Made by a program: the position numbers and the translations under genes
Source: Costus lasius
Taxonomy: Eukaryota > Streptophyta > Magnoliopsida > Zingiberales > Costaceae
Reading direction: 5' to 3'
Assembly (NCBI GenBank): GCA_027563935.2
Contig: CM050454.1
Coordinates: 8,832,001 to 8,896,000, forward strand
Length of the DNA stretch: 64,000 nucleotides
Part shown: one piece after another, positions 10,376-21,478 of the stretch
Layout: each line of letters opens with the position of its first letter
Position numbering within the stretch: the first letter of the stretch is position 1
The notes under the pieces: model-generated
Told to the model about the DNA's origin: nothing
The model's database searches: none
The model's input: only the letters and a program-made list of their open reading frames with translations

Positions 10376-13300
10376 TGACTATCTCGTGTTTTTTTTTTCG
10401 TTCCTCAATTTTTTTTTTATTTTTCTACTTTCTTCTCTATTCATTTTTTTCTCTAACGCGAAGGCAACAAGGCACCCTTTTAGAACTAGAAATAGCCAAC
10501 CTAAGAACTACAATGAACTTGCTACCAGAATTTGCTTGCCTTAGGAAAACGAAAGCCTAAGAAACTATGTACACATTCACATGTTCTCACAAGCTTCATG
10601 AACCTTACTTTTGGATACAATAGCTAAGCCATTGGATAAACTCCTTTCCAGCTAAGCCGAATGAAGACATCTATCAAGACAAGGATGACAGATTGTACAA
10701 CTTATTAGTATCATCTTTGGATGCTTCAAACGTCAAGAATTAGATACGCGAGCAAAGCAAAGTACAATCTTCGTTCGGTCTTAAACAAATTACAATAACA
10801 TATTTGCTAGGAAATAAGCACAATCTGCTTGGAAGTAAAATACGGCAACAATAACAATTGATGAGCAATCCAACCAAGCAATACAACAGATACGATCATA
10901 CGCACATTGCAGCATATAGTTGAACAGCAATCATTTGATACATATTTGCTAGTATATATCTAGAGACTGAAGCGGGATGTACTCAAGAAACGATGAATTC
11001 TGCAAACCAATAGATGTCTGTCAAATATTTGCCACTGTACAATCTGAAACTATCTATGACTAAGAGATTTGACTCTGTTCCTTTACAATGTTGTGCAACC
11101 ACTAGACTATAACACCTAAATCAGTCTGCGCATCACACAGTATTTGGTGCTATTCCTCCATAATGCCATATTTCCTAATTTAAGTAGCTTTTCTATGATT
11201 TGTGGGACCTTGTCATTACGGAGTTTCTGCCTTTGATAGCGAGTTCCACAAGAATACTTGAGAATATGTAAGTGTTATGTATCACCTGTGGAGTCTTGAA
11301 TGTGAAATATATAATCCTATCTATTGTTTGTGTTTCTGTCAATCTTTATATGAACGTAGAGTAGCCACGTCATTGCCAAGAAAAAGAAAATGGACTATCC
11401 GGAAGCTCAATGTGGTCACTGCAAAAAGGATGGCACAAAATTGAAAGTATCAGAATAAATAAAATGCAGTGTCTTATTGCTCACCTGTCTGTGTCTGTGT
11501 TACGGTTGCTCTCTTGCTTGGATGTTGACTCACCAATGAGCCCACTCGTTAAAACAGCAGATTGCCTTTTGCCATCATCTGCTACGATGAAGACTAGTAA
11601 AAAAAAAAGACGAGATGCAAGATAGCAATTCAGGATGCCACGATAGCAAATACAATCTTTACCTTCCGTGAACTTGCTGAAATATGATTGACGTGTTTCT
11701 TGATTTGGGCTCAGCTTCTGCTGAAAGAAGGGTCCTCTCTCGAGTAGAAGAGGGTCATGATATTCAAGTACTGGCTTAGGGCAATATGTGGAAGATTCAT
11801 ATTTATTAAGCACTACGATAAAAATAGTGATTATGTCACACATGGTCCAACTTTAAAACAGAACGTAATAGAACAAATAGAACAAAGGAAACAATATTGA
11901 AATTTGCACCAACTCGTGTCAAGTTCTTTGTCCATTGAAAGATATTGGGAAGGCTCCATTTCCACGGCAATCCTGCCGCAAGTAACAGTGAAAATTAATG
12001 CATGTGTGGGCGTCAGAGAAAAACAAATATTTAATCCCTACAGCAGATGGCAAGGAATTCAAGATCAGGTTGGCAGAAATTTTCAACAGAAAACATAAAA
12101 AATAGAGATGATATGAAAAACAGCAAGAAAAAAATGAAGAGCAGCAGAATTCCATTTACTTATCAGTGAGTATCGTTTTCCCTTTAGATGGCTTAACCAG
12201 GACACATGCACCACATATGTAATGGGAATTCCCTTTTGCAAGTAAAACTTTCAGAGTCTCTGAATTGAAGAAACCCACAAACCCAAACATACGCTTTTCT
12301 TGGTGTGGAATCCGCACGTAATGAACAGGACCATACTGACTGATAGAAAGGAATATGCATTTCAGACTATGTGGATAAACAAATTGGCATCAAAGAAGAA
12401 GAGAAGTGCAGCATTACTTGAAATATTTGAAAACATCTTCTGTAGTAAATGTGCTGTCAACGGGGAAAGTAAGATATATCTCAGTAGAGAAAGCATTTAC
12501 TAGATCCTGATCAATTCTCTGATCCATGTGCATATACTTGGAAGCATCTTCCGCATGTATACCTAAATTCTGTCCATGTGACCTGTATTTAAAGTTTTTG
12601 ATCCATGAATCTTCTTGAACAATTTGAAGGCTCTTCAGCATATGCTAAGCTAAACATAACACTCATCACTTCTTTTTAAAGAAAAAAGGAGGGGAAAAAA
12701 AAAAGTAAAGCACGCCCAATTTGGAGCAAAGAAGCACCTTTCTATAAGCTGAATGCTATTATTTAACCGCTTAAGCAACTGTATCAAGCTGCATTCAGGC
12801 TTCCCAAGACGTTGGCTCCGTGTGAGGAATCCATCAACCTGAAGCATTTTTCCGTACTTCTCAAAATACATGGTCGGCAGAGAGTCTACAGAAATAGGTG
12901 CCCCCGACTTTGATTTCAAGAGTTCAATGATCTCAAGTTCCAAATGAGCAAGTGACCCAGGTGAAACATCACATTTTTCAGTTCCAAACTCATTCAAATT
13001 TGGGCTATGAACGTTAGAGAATCTATTGTGAAAGGTTGGACGATGGAAGAAGCGGCACTTGGAGCCATTCTTGCAGTAGCCTTTGTTATAATAATGACAA
13101 ACTTTGGAAGAATCAATCGGCTCAGGCATCTGGTGAGATGATAGTAGCCTAGGGTCGAACATTGGAGGTGCAGCATGAAATATAGTAGGTGAAGAAATAT
13201 GTCTTGGAACAGTGGAAGAAGAAGAAATATGATGAAACTGCTGATTGAGGGGCTGCATAGGTATTGGAGTGTTAGATTTAAGTAATGAAGTAAGATATGC

Positions 13301-13800
13301 TTTGGCTTCATTGATTAGATAGATGATTTGATTGTCATGACTATAAGCTAACTTCATAATTTCCTTTTCTGAAAACTTCAAGAGAACGTAACCACTAATC
13401 TTCATAGCATTCTCTGGCTCAAACCTTCGGATTCTGCTAATTACAATAATAGCATAGTCAACGATTTCCATCGTCAAGATCCTGGTACGGCAACAAATCA
13501 GGGAAGAGAATCACAAAGTTAGGATATAAATCACATGAAATTAACTTTTCTCTGAAGTACAATCTATATCAAAATTGTCATGAGTTACACCGTAAGACTC
13601 ATAATACCACAAACAAATGCAATACACCAAGCCACCAGCTCAAGAAAGCATCAGATTTCATAAAAAGAAAGTCCGCAGAGCACAAGTAACACCACCCACA
13701 AACAAATGCAATTACCATTAGAAATTTTTGAAAACAAAAAACAAAAGGACTAGCGAAGGATTAGGAAAAAGAACAGACATTCGTTAGGAAAGTACAATCT
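10376..13800 (-). repeat. Right arm of the large inverted duplication
   Basis: This is the reverse complement of the left arm. It contains the complete CCCH/RRM gene, with the RRM block and RRM-proximal introns that the left arm has lost. It is continuous with the tandem leader repeats on its right. Confidence 0.9.
11370..13471 (-). CDS. CCCH zinc finger/RRM RNA-binding protein (AtC3H18/46/53 type)
   Basis: Predicted coding exons on the minus strand: 13471-12738, 12582-12418, 12339 to about 12170, about 11840-11663, 11578-11485 and 11418-11370 (stop TGA). The first three junctions keep frame with GT-AG borders; the third exon's end and fourth exon's start are less sure. Order: N-terminal helical region ([19 protein letters not shown]), a C-X7-C-X5-C-X3-H finger near residues 120-140, a LOTUS/OST-HTH-like segment ([18 protein letters not shown] onward), then an RRM split over exons 2-3 with RNP2-like IYLTFP and RNP1-like KRMFGFVGF. 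The C-terminus carries [10 protein letters not shown] and ELPDSPF. Members of this plant family bind RNA; the target is unknown. The ATG at 13471 follows a non-coding leader with a first intron. Confidence 0.82.
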
Positions 13801-15760
13801 CTTTCCCTTTTCTGAAAAAAAAAACTTGAGCTTTTGCAACCAAATCCACATGGAAAATGGATAGAAACAATTCTTGGAACCACAAAATAGGGAATGGAAT
13901 AAAAACAAGAAAGGAGAGTGAAACATAACTTTTTAAAGTCCAAGCCAAAGGGGAAAAAATGGGGCAATATACACTAATGTTGTTTTGCGAAGTAAGGATT
14001 AACACACTAATTTATGGTAGGGTGATGATCGCTTGCCAGGGCAAACAAGAGCAAAATATGTCGAACGTAAATCAAGGGGAAATGATAGTTTAGCCCTCAC
14101 AAATCCATCCAACAAAAATGAGAAACAAAATAGGAGATAAATAGTTGTCGTTGTTGATTCCAGAGACTAACTCCATTAATAACAAAACCATCATGAATCA
14201 AACCAAACATATTATTCAAAAGTTCCACTAATACCAAGAACAAGTGCAAAGAATAGAAGCTTGCCCAAATGCGTTAAAGTGCCCCCAATCCCCATAATCC
14301 ATCAACGACTCCAGAGCATTGATGAAGGAGCACTCGGAGAAACAGGGAGCAATTGGTCTATGGTGCAAAACAACTAACACCACAGTCAGTGCCATTACCA
14401 TTAGAAGAAAATTTAAAATAAATAAATAAAAGAACTAGCGAAGGATCAGGAAAAAGAACGCTGGCATTCGTTAGGAAAGTACAACTTTTCTATTTCTGAG
14501 AAAAAAAAGTAACTTCAGCTTTTGCAACCAAATCCACAAGAAAAATGGATGGAAACAATCCTTGAACCACTAGAATAGGGAGCGAAAATTAAAACAAGAA
14601 AGGAGAATGAAACATAACTTTCTAGAGTTGAACCCAAAGGGGTAAAAATGAAGCAACACCATATTTATCCACTAATCTTGTTTTCTGAAGGATATGCACA
14701 CTAATTTACAGAAGGATGATGAACGCCTATGCCAGCAGCAAACAAGAACAAATATGTCGAACTTAAACCAAGGGGAAATGAAAGCTTAGCCCACGCAAAT
14801 CCATCCACCAAAAGTGAGATATCGAATGGAAGATGAAGAGTCACACTTGTTGATTCCGGAGACTGACTCCATCGATAATAAAATCATCACGAATCAACCA
14901 AACCTCAAATCCGAAAGTTCCACTTGTACCAAGAATAAGAACAACAAAAGAACAGAAGCTTACTCGAATGCGTTAAGGTGCCCTAATCGCCGTGATGCAT
15001 CGATGATTCCAGAGCATTGATGAAGAAGCGCTGGGAAGGACAGAGAGAGCAATTGATCTGTAGAGCAAAACAATTAACACCACCACAATCAATGCCATTA
15101 CAATTAGAAGAAAATTTTTTTAAAAAAAAAGATAAAAGAACTAGCGAAGGATCAGTAGAAAAGAATGTGGACACTCGGAAAGTACAACTTCTTTTCATTT
15201 TATGAAAAAAAATAACTTAATCTTTTGCAACCAAAAGCACATGAAAAATGGATGAAACATTTCTCGAACCACAAGAAATAGGGAATGAGAAAAAAACCAC
15301 AAGAAAGGAGAGCGAAACATAACTTTTTAAGGTCGAAGCCAAGTTGGAAAAAAAAAGGGGCACCACCATATTTATACACTAATCTTGTTTTCCGAAGTAA
15401 GGATTTGCACACTAATTTACAGAAAGATAATGAACACTTGGGCCAGCGACAAACAAGAATGAAATATGTCGAGCGTAAATCAAGAGGAAACGGAAGCTTA
15501 GCCCTCACAAATCCATCCACCAAAAATGAGAAATCAAATGAAGGTGAAGAGTCACCGTTGTGGATCCCGGCGACTGACTCCATCAATAACAAAACCATCA
15601 TGAATCAAACGAAACATCACATTCAAAAGTTCCACTAGTACCAAGAACAATGAAAGAACAGAAGAAGCTTACTCGAATTCGTTAAGGTGCCTTAATCCCC
15701 CTGATCCCTCGGCGTCGCCGGAGCATTGATGAAGAAGCGATTGGAGATAATTGAGTGAGA
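13713..15760 (-). repeat. Tandem triplication of the CCCH gene leader (first exon and intron 1)
   Basis: Three head-to-tail copies of about 700 bp begin near 13713, 14400 and 15105. Each contains the block gaactagcgaaggatcagga, a gaaagtacaa motif, a cgaaccacaa/atagggaatg block, a gactccatcaataacaaaa block and a gcgttaaggtgcc...agagcattgatgaag end. On the minus strand the outermost copy reads as a first exon ending TCGA followed by GTAAGCTT, a plausible donor. Each copy therefore carries a possible non-coding first exon plus intron sequence upstream of the ATG at 13471. Confidence 0.75.
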
Positions 15761-15780
15761 CAGACGGGGCAATTTATAGG
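15740..15780 (-). promoter_or_regulatory. TATA box of the CCCH/RRM gene
   Basis: On the minus strand CCTATAAATTGCC lies at about 15780-15768, about 25-35 bp before a CA-type start region (gtctcactcaattatc) and the outermost leader copy. The two inner leader copies lack this box: the matching place reads into the next repeat. Confidence 0.55.
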
Positions 15781-15931
15781 AGGTGACTTAAACAAACTCT
15801 AAAAATTAGTTACTTTTTATTCGTTTAATGGAAATTATTTGTTTTAAATTTGTAGGAGGTGGTTTTTAAATAGATTATAAAAATAATTTTATATTTAAAA
15901 TTAATGGAAATAATTTATAAATTTAATTAAA

Positions 15932-16261
15932 TTAGAAGACAAATTTATAGTAAACATTGAAATCTATTTTTTTGACATTCGAAAAAACCTTAGGAGGGCT
16001 GAATCCCGGAGGTATCTTGAAGCGATCGACTTGGCCGGCGACATCGACTTGTATCTTGAAGCGATCGCTCCGGCGAGCAGCGAAATCCGAGGATCCGGTC
16101 GACTCTCTACACCGAGTGCGCCGCCCTTCTGCTTCTCTCCCACGTTTCCAGCTCCGCAGCAAGCGAATCGCAGTTCTGGCGGAGGCGGAACCGCCCTCGG
16201 CCGCTCTCTTACGGAGATCTCCGGATGCCTGCATCGTATTCCCCGCCATTTCTTGATTCAT
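15932..16261 (-). other. Unrecognised GC-rich ORF, possible exon or gene fragment
   Basis: A 109-codon frame starts at MNQEMAGNTMQASG in a GC-rich island (15990-16300) flanked by AT-rich DNA. It is rich in Arg, Ala and Ser and loses exon-like composition near its end (KKIDFNVYYKF). The opposite strand is also open, so composition alone may explain it. No family recognised. An internal near-repeat, cttgaagcgatcg, occurs twice. It could be the first exon of a lost gene or the upstream region of the CCCH gene. Confidence 0.25.
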
Positions 16262-16716
16262 TACGCTTTAGAGCGAGAGAGGACGAAGAGTGAAGAGAGC
16301 AGATAAGTTGAACGGAGGGAAGCGGGAATGTATCGGGGAATAAAAAGAATATAAAGGGTAAATTCGGAAAATCCAATCAAAGGCTCGCGTCGTCCCAGAC
16401 TCGCATCCACACTCGTCAAATGGGCTTGCAATCGTAAAAGAGGTTAGGAATATGAATGAGTTGCGATCGCTGTATAAGAGTTAAGAGTTGAGGGCTGATG
16501 ACTTGTGAGTAAACATAGTCAAAACGAAACAGAGGAAGAGGTGATACATTACTGTAAGAACAAGTTCATCAGACACACCAATTCATTTATTCACATGTAT
16601 CGTTCTCTTAATCCCTGAACTAAGAAAGCAAACCTCTTTCTTCCCTACTTAGCATTAAGCTGGCCACTCAAAATTGCCAACACCAGAGCCTTCTAAATTC
16701 ATGGACGCAAAAGAGT

Positions 16717-17892
16717 TCAGAAGAACGCCCGGCTTCCATAGAAGACTCGAGGGCCGATCCCCTTCGACTCCGGCGACTTGTTCTCACTGGAACTAACATT
16801 GTCATTCCGGGAACCTGAAGAGTCGCCGTCTATGTTCATTGGGAGCTTCATGTTAGCCAATGACTCTGTAAACTGCTGCATACTTTTCATGTACATATCG
16901 ACAATGTCCTGTCGCACAACTGTTTGCTCCGGCTCAATCTTCACGCTGATCAGTGGCTGCACCGCCGTGCCGTCAAGCTGCCTCGACGTATCAGCCTCGT
17001 CCTCCCGAGCTTGGGTGGAGTGTGGAGATGGACGTGGAACTGGAAGCACAAGAGATTCGTTGGCTGAGCCACCACTCACCGGAGGGCCACTGCTCGAAGC
17101 ATCGTTCAAATCTAAGCTATTCGCAGCCGTGAAGCTCTCCACAAGCCGGATCCCTGCTTCCTCGTTCTCACAGGTGATGCTCTCAGAACACTGCGTCTCG
17201 ATGCCTGAGCATTCGATCCCAAAGTATTCCGAAACCATCATTCTGTTCTCGTTGTCTGCTTTCAGGTCTGGGAACTCGATTTTCTGGTACTCACAGGGCA
17301 TCTCGTCTTCGCTTCCAGCATCCCCCAAAGTACCCTCGGGAACCGGAAGCTTCGCCGGCGCCGGTGACATTGCCATGGACTCCGGCGAGGCGCCGACGTA
17401 GGAGAGTGAGAGCTGAATGAAACCGGCGGGTGAGTGGAAGAGATCGGTGGACGACAGCGAGAACTCATGCGCCGACAAATTACCGTTGGCTGCGACGACG
17501 TCGGCCAAGGGCACGAGAGCGAACCCTAGCAGTTGGTCCTCGAGGTAGTTCTTCACCTTGCTCAGCATCCAAATCTCGCACCTGAGAGACGAATCGACGG
17601 CCCGCACGCCGAGCCGGAGGGTCTCGTTGAAGACAGGGTTCCGCCCGCCGCCGTTGACGGTCCGCGTCGAGGCGCCGGCGTCGGGGTCGCCGGTGAGGCG
17701 GAGCTTGGCGTACACGTCCTGCTTGTGGTAGATGCATATGTTGCGGATGTCGCGAGCTTGGTGGACGAAGACGTCGAGGTAGCCGCAGAGCATGCCCAAG
17801 TTATCGCAGACGGCGGCGGGAGTCGGATTCGCGGTGTCGACGGCGGCGGAAATAGCGCTTGAATTGGTCGAGAAGGATTTGCAGGACTCCAT
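16717..17892 (-). CDS. C2-domain (CaLB-type) protein
   Basis: An uninterrupted 391-residue frame, ATG at 17892 to TGA at 16717. After an Ala/Ser-rich start, residues about 34-165 form a C2 domain: GYLDVFVHQARDIRN, the YHKQDVYAKLRL strand, NPVFNETLRL, then LEDQLLGFALVPL. C2 domains bind membrane phospholipids, often with calcium. Acidic residues are few in the first loop, so calcium dependence is uncertain. The C-terminal half is acidic and Ser-rich without a second domain, and ends RVFYGSRAFF, a conserved-looking tail. It resembles plant calcium-dependent lipid-binding (CaLB) family proteins of unknown specific role. A non-coding leader exon probably lies upstream near 18096-18310. Confidence 0.85.
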   Translation of the reverse strand: MESCKSFSTNSSAISAAVDTANPTPAAVCDNLGMLCGYLDVFVHQARDIRNICIYHKQDVYAKLRLTGDPDAGASTRTVNGGGRNPVFNETLRLGVRAVDSSLRCEIWMLSKVKNYLEDQLLGFALVPLADVVAANGNLSAHEFSLSSTDLFHSPAGFIQLSLSYVGASPESMAMSPAPAKLPVPEGTLGDAGSEDEMPCEYQKIEFPDLKADNENRMMVSEYFGIECSGIETQCSESITCENEEAGIRLVESFTAANSLDLNDASSSGPPVSGGSANESLVLPVPRPSPHSTQAREDEADTSRQLDGTAVQPLISVKIEPEQTVVRQDIVDMYMKSMQQFTESLANMKLPMNIDGDSSGSRNDNVSSSENKSPESKGIGPRVFYGSRAFF

Positions 17893-18090
17893 TGATTAAT
17901 TTAGGGCAAGAAGAAGAGCTGACCCTAAATCGACAAGTGACATGAAATTAGGCTACAAATAGATCGATTCACATGGGATTTAAACCTCGACTGAGATTGC
18001 AACTTGGAATCGGAAGAAAAATTGAAGCCTTGTTCAGATCCGAACTTGATTCAGAGTACAAATATGAAAAAAGAAAAAAGAAAAAACAAT

Positions 18091-18310
18091 CTCACCTGCG
18101 AGCGGGAGAACCAGTGACAGAATCAGGCAAGAACAAACTTGGGAGTGAAACATCAATAAGATTCAAGAAACCCTCGTCCGAGGTGAAGCCTATTTGTAAA
18201 TGAAAGATGAGCACCAAGGATTCCCCGGATTGTCGCCTTCCTTCTTTTACCAAAAAGTCAAAAGCAACCTTGTGGAAATCTTGGAGATGAGATTTCTTCC
18301 CGAAGCGCAA
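18091..18310 (-). promoter_or_regulatory. Probable 5' leader exon and donor of the C2 gene
   Basis: On the minus strand a leader-like, moderately GC-rich stretch ends CGCAG followed by GTGAGATTG at 18096/18095, a good splice donor. A possible acceptor (gatttag) lies near 17926, just before the ATG at 17892. Inferred from splice-like sites only. Confidence 0.35.
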
Positions 18311-18419
18311 AGCTTGTCAGTCGACATCAACGCCTCCATTGGAGGATGGAATCCGCCGGAGAAATATAAACAACCGATCACAATCCGAAAGGGATAATTT
18401 AGAATAATGATCGTACTTT

Positions 18420-20040
18420 AGCATCTAGAATTTGGCAACGGAACTTGTACTGGTCCTAGAAGGATTCTCTTGCTGACTCTTCCGGAGTAATCTTCAAGAC
18501 ACACCAATTCATCGAGGAAGATGACGCGCTAGGAAGAACAGTGCGAGTGAAATTAAAATAAGCAGTTTAGCTGTTCAACCTTGTCATTTTGTAAACACTA
18601 AACTGATGATCAAGTTTTTAGCCAAAATTAGCAATCCAATCTGACTTTAGAATGGAGATTTGACTTTTAGCGTTGACAAAACTAACATAGTTTGACTGGT
18701 GGAAACATTGAGACTAGGAATAGATTAAATTGCTCATTTTGGTTATTTTTCATAAATTTGAACAACTTCTTCGAAATTAATCTCGAATGATAAATAGGTT
18801 AATCTATTTATAGCTTAAACGTATTATACTTGACCAAATCTGCCTAACTTCGAGTTGAGTTAGTACGTCGTACAAGTTTATGCCTAGTGTAGTTGCTACC
18901 AAGGCTTTTTTTTTAATTAGGATGAAGTATTAAACATATTTAACCTAGTTATTATATAGTGATTAGATTGCTATGATTGATTAATTATGTCTTATGATGT
19001 GATACTCGTTGGGCATGTGGTTGAGATGACCATCTCCGATTAGACCTACACAACTGAAAAATATGTCTAGTCTGTGGTCAAACCTATAAAAAGTCAGCAT
19101 TGTGTAGGCCATGGAATCCATTCTGTATGTGGTCAAAACTACAGGGCTAAAAAGTCAGCGTTGTTAGTACATGGAGTCAATGTTGATATGGACAATCATG
19201 ATGTTTAGTTCAGCCCTCTACTGCATACATACAAATGCTACTGATCCAGCATAATAGCAGAAGTGAGCTGACTAAAATATCTCTAGTTATCTTCGTTGTC
19301 GAGGGATTCTATCTCGACACTCAGATGAATTAAAGTAAATGGGGTGTATTTTTTTAGCTTTTAAGTGGGTTACTTAAATACTTTTATAAATTTAAAATAA
19401 AAATAAACATATTTTAATCCAATCGTTGTTCTAAATTTTTTTCTCATATTTTTATCATATTTAGTTTTTTTGCATTTAGTAGTGATGGTTATTTAGACTC
19501 CGATTGATTCGAAAGATCTTGTTCCAAATCCAACTTGCCACATAATTGAGTACTTAAGAAAAAACTTGACCTCACCAAGGAAAAAATAAATATTTGGGGC
19601 TAGACAGCGATTGACCCCAAGTATGGATGATGGATGTGGCTACGAGAATGGACGATGGATGTGGGTACGAGAGTGAACGACACTCAAGACAGATATAACT
19701 GATAATTGCTGGTTGAAAAATAGTTGACTGAAAGAAGTAAAAGCTGTTTGGGAAATTATCAGTGCTAGTTAAGTGGCAAAATATAACCTTTTTTAGAACC
19801 AAAAATATATATGTAAAAAAAAAATTATTTAAAAGGTAAGACTCAAACTTTAAGTTGAAATCAGTTCATTAAGCAAAATCTAAATTATAATTAAATTCAT
19901 TTTAGTAAGATTAAATTTGGAGAGAATAATTAAAACTTAATTTAAATTAAATTAATTGCCACTTGAAAGAAAATTTGGAGAAAATACAATTCAATTACAT
20001 GCGCACCTAAGTTTCCATTTCCATCTCTCCACTATTTTTT
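18420..20040. other. Intergenic, no gene recognised
   Basis: AT-rich sequence between the leader side of the C2 gene and the GC-rich block at 20.05 kb. The short open frame at 19572-19802 (minus) has no domain-like features. Confidence 0.6.
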
Positions 20041-20520
20041 TCCTATAATTAACATACGCACGTTGTTTCCCTTTCTTCTTCACGCGTCTGCCTCTACCCA
20101 CACTCGCCGTCCAACTATCGTCGTCGGCCACTGCTGGTCGCCCAGCCAACCGCCGACAGGTTCGCCGAAACCCTAGCGCCGCACCGCCGCCTCGATTGAA
20201 ACCCTAATTGGGTCGCCAAGTCGCCGCTACGAACGTCACCGCCTGATGCCGTCTCGCGTTGGGAAGAACGCGCAGCGCCTGGAAGAGATCGTAAAGCCGC
20301 CGGATGCCAATGATAAGCCGCCTAGGAGCGTCCGCCGGCGAGGATGAGGAAGGGCGCCGCCTCCTGGAGGAAGGGGGTCGCCTGGACGCCGCCTGGGGAG
20401 CCGCCGACCCTACTGTCACCAAGGACGAGCGACGCCGCCGAGAAGAGGTTACGCCCGCTCGCTTCCCCTATTTCATCACGTCCACCTGCGTGAACGTGAA
20501 CGAACGAAGGTAAACGTGTT
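20040..20520 (+). other. GC-rich exon-like block, possible captured or truncated gene
   Basis: The block contains plant-leader-like gaaaccctaattggg (about 20197) and an ATG at 20245 opening MPSRVGKNAQRLEEIVKPPD, which stops after about 33 codons. Overlapping frames on both strands are open because of the GC content. No domain recognised. The word cttctttcggccaacagg recurs at 20525-20570. It could be the first exon of a degraded gene; no continuation is visible downstream. Confidence 0.3.
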
Positions 20521-20759
20521 AGCTTCTTTCGGCCAGCAGCTAATGGGCTGCTTCTTTCGGCCAACAGGTAAACGCTGGTGCGTCCAGCGGCTAGCTTCCC
20601 CAAACAACCACTTTAGTATAGAATCAGTTGATCACACCCGCAAAAGCGAGCGGCCAGCAATCCGAAACGAAGCCATAATGGATTTAGTTACGGGAGCGAC
20701 TAATGGATTTAGTTACGGAGCGGATGGCATACGTGGTTGTGGGTGCGGACGATGAAAAT

Positions 20760-21440
20760 CTTATATTTCACCTAATTTAATTTACAATAATCGGATTTTA
20801 CGCAAACTCAAACATCCGATAAAACTGGGTTCTAGACTTCTAGTTATGTTTTTTCTCAATCCATTGCCCTCGCTAAGGATTTTTTTTTTCTTTCGAAGAC
20901 AAACCATATCTACCAGTTTTATTTCCGCGACCTAAAAACTAAAAAAAAAAGGGTCAAATCAGTCGATCCTTTTCCATGAAAGAAGGGGAGCCCTCCGAAA
21001 ATAATTTGATGGACAAACCTATCTTGTCCTATCGGTCGGCGAAGAAACATTTCTGGAGATTCAACTGGAACCTACTCGTCTTCTTCCTCTCTTGTTCTCT
21101 CTTATCAGACGTCATCAGCGATCGGGTTCACATTGCTAAATCAACTTTTGGTTCTCAACTAATATCTTAAGCAGATTGTCACCTAATGGCCACCGCCGCA
21201 CGAGGGCGTCCGCACCTGGACAAATCAGGTCGAGGATGAAGCCACCGAACAATTATTTGTTCTTTATCTCAAGAACAGCACATGAATGATGAATGCCATG
21301 GCCACGAATAAACAATGACTTGGAGAAAAGAAGGATTGCAAAAGATATCCAAAAGGAATTGCAGCACATAAATTTATTGACAGCCTGCAAATTACAAAAC
21401 TTCCCTCGTAAATTACACACTGAACGATTATACAGATTGA
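20760..21440. other. AT-rich intergenic / 3' flank of ARM gene
   Basis: No convincing coding region. Bases immediately below 21479 would be the 3' untranslated region of the minus-strand ARM-repeat gene. Confidence 0.5.
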
Positions 21441-21478
21441 TTCCTATTTACCTCGCCGGAGCCGGAGCAGCCGGGCCG

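Noticed and set aside
16778..17862. Plus-strand frame of 207 codons and others opposite the C2 gene
   Set aside because: Mirror of the C2 coding frame, with no domain content.
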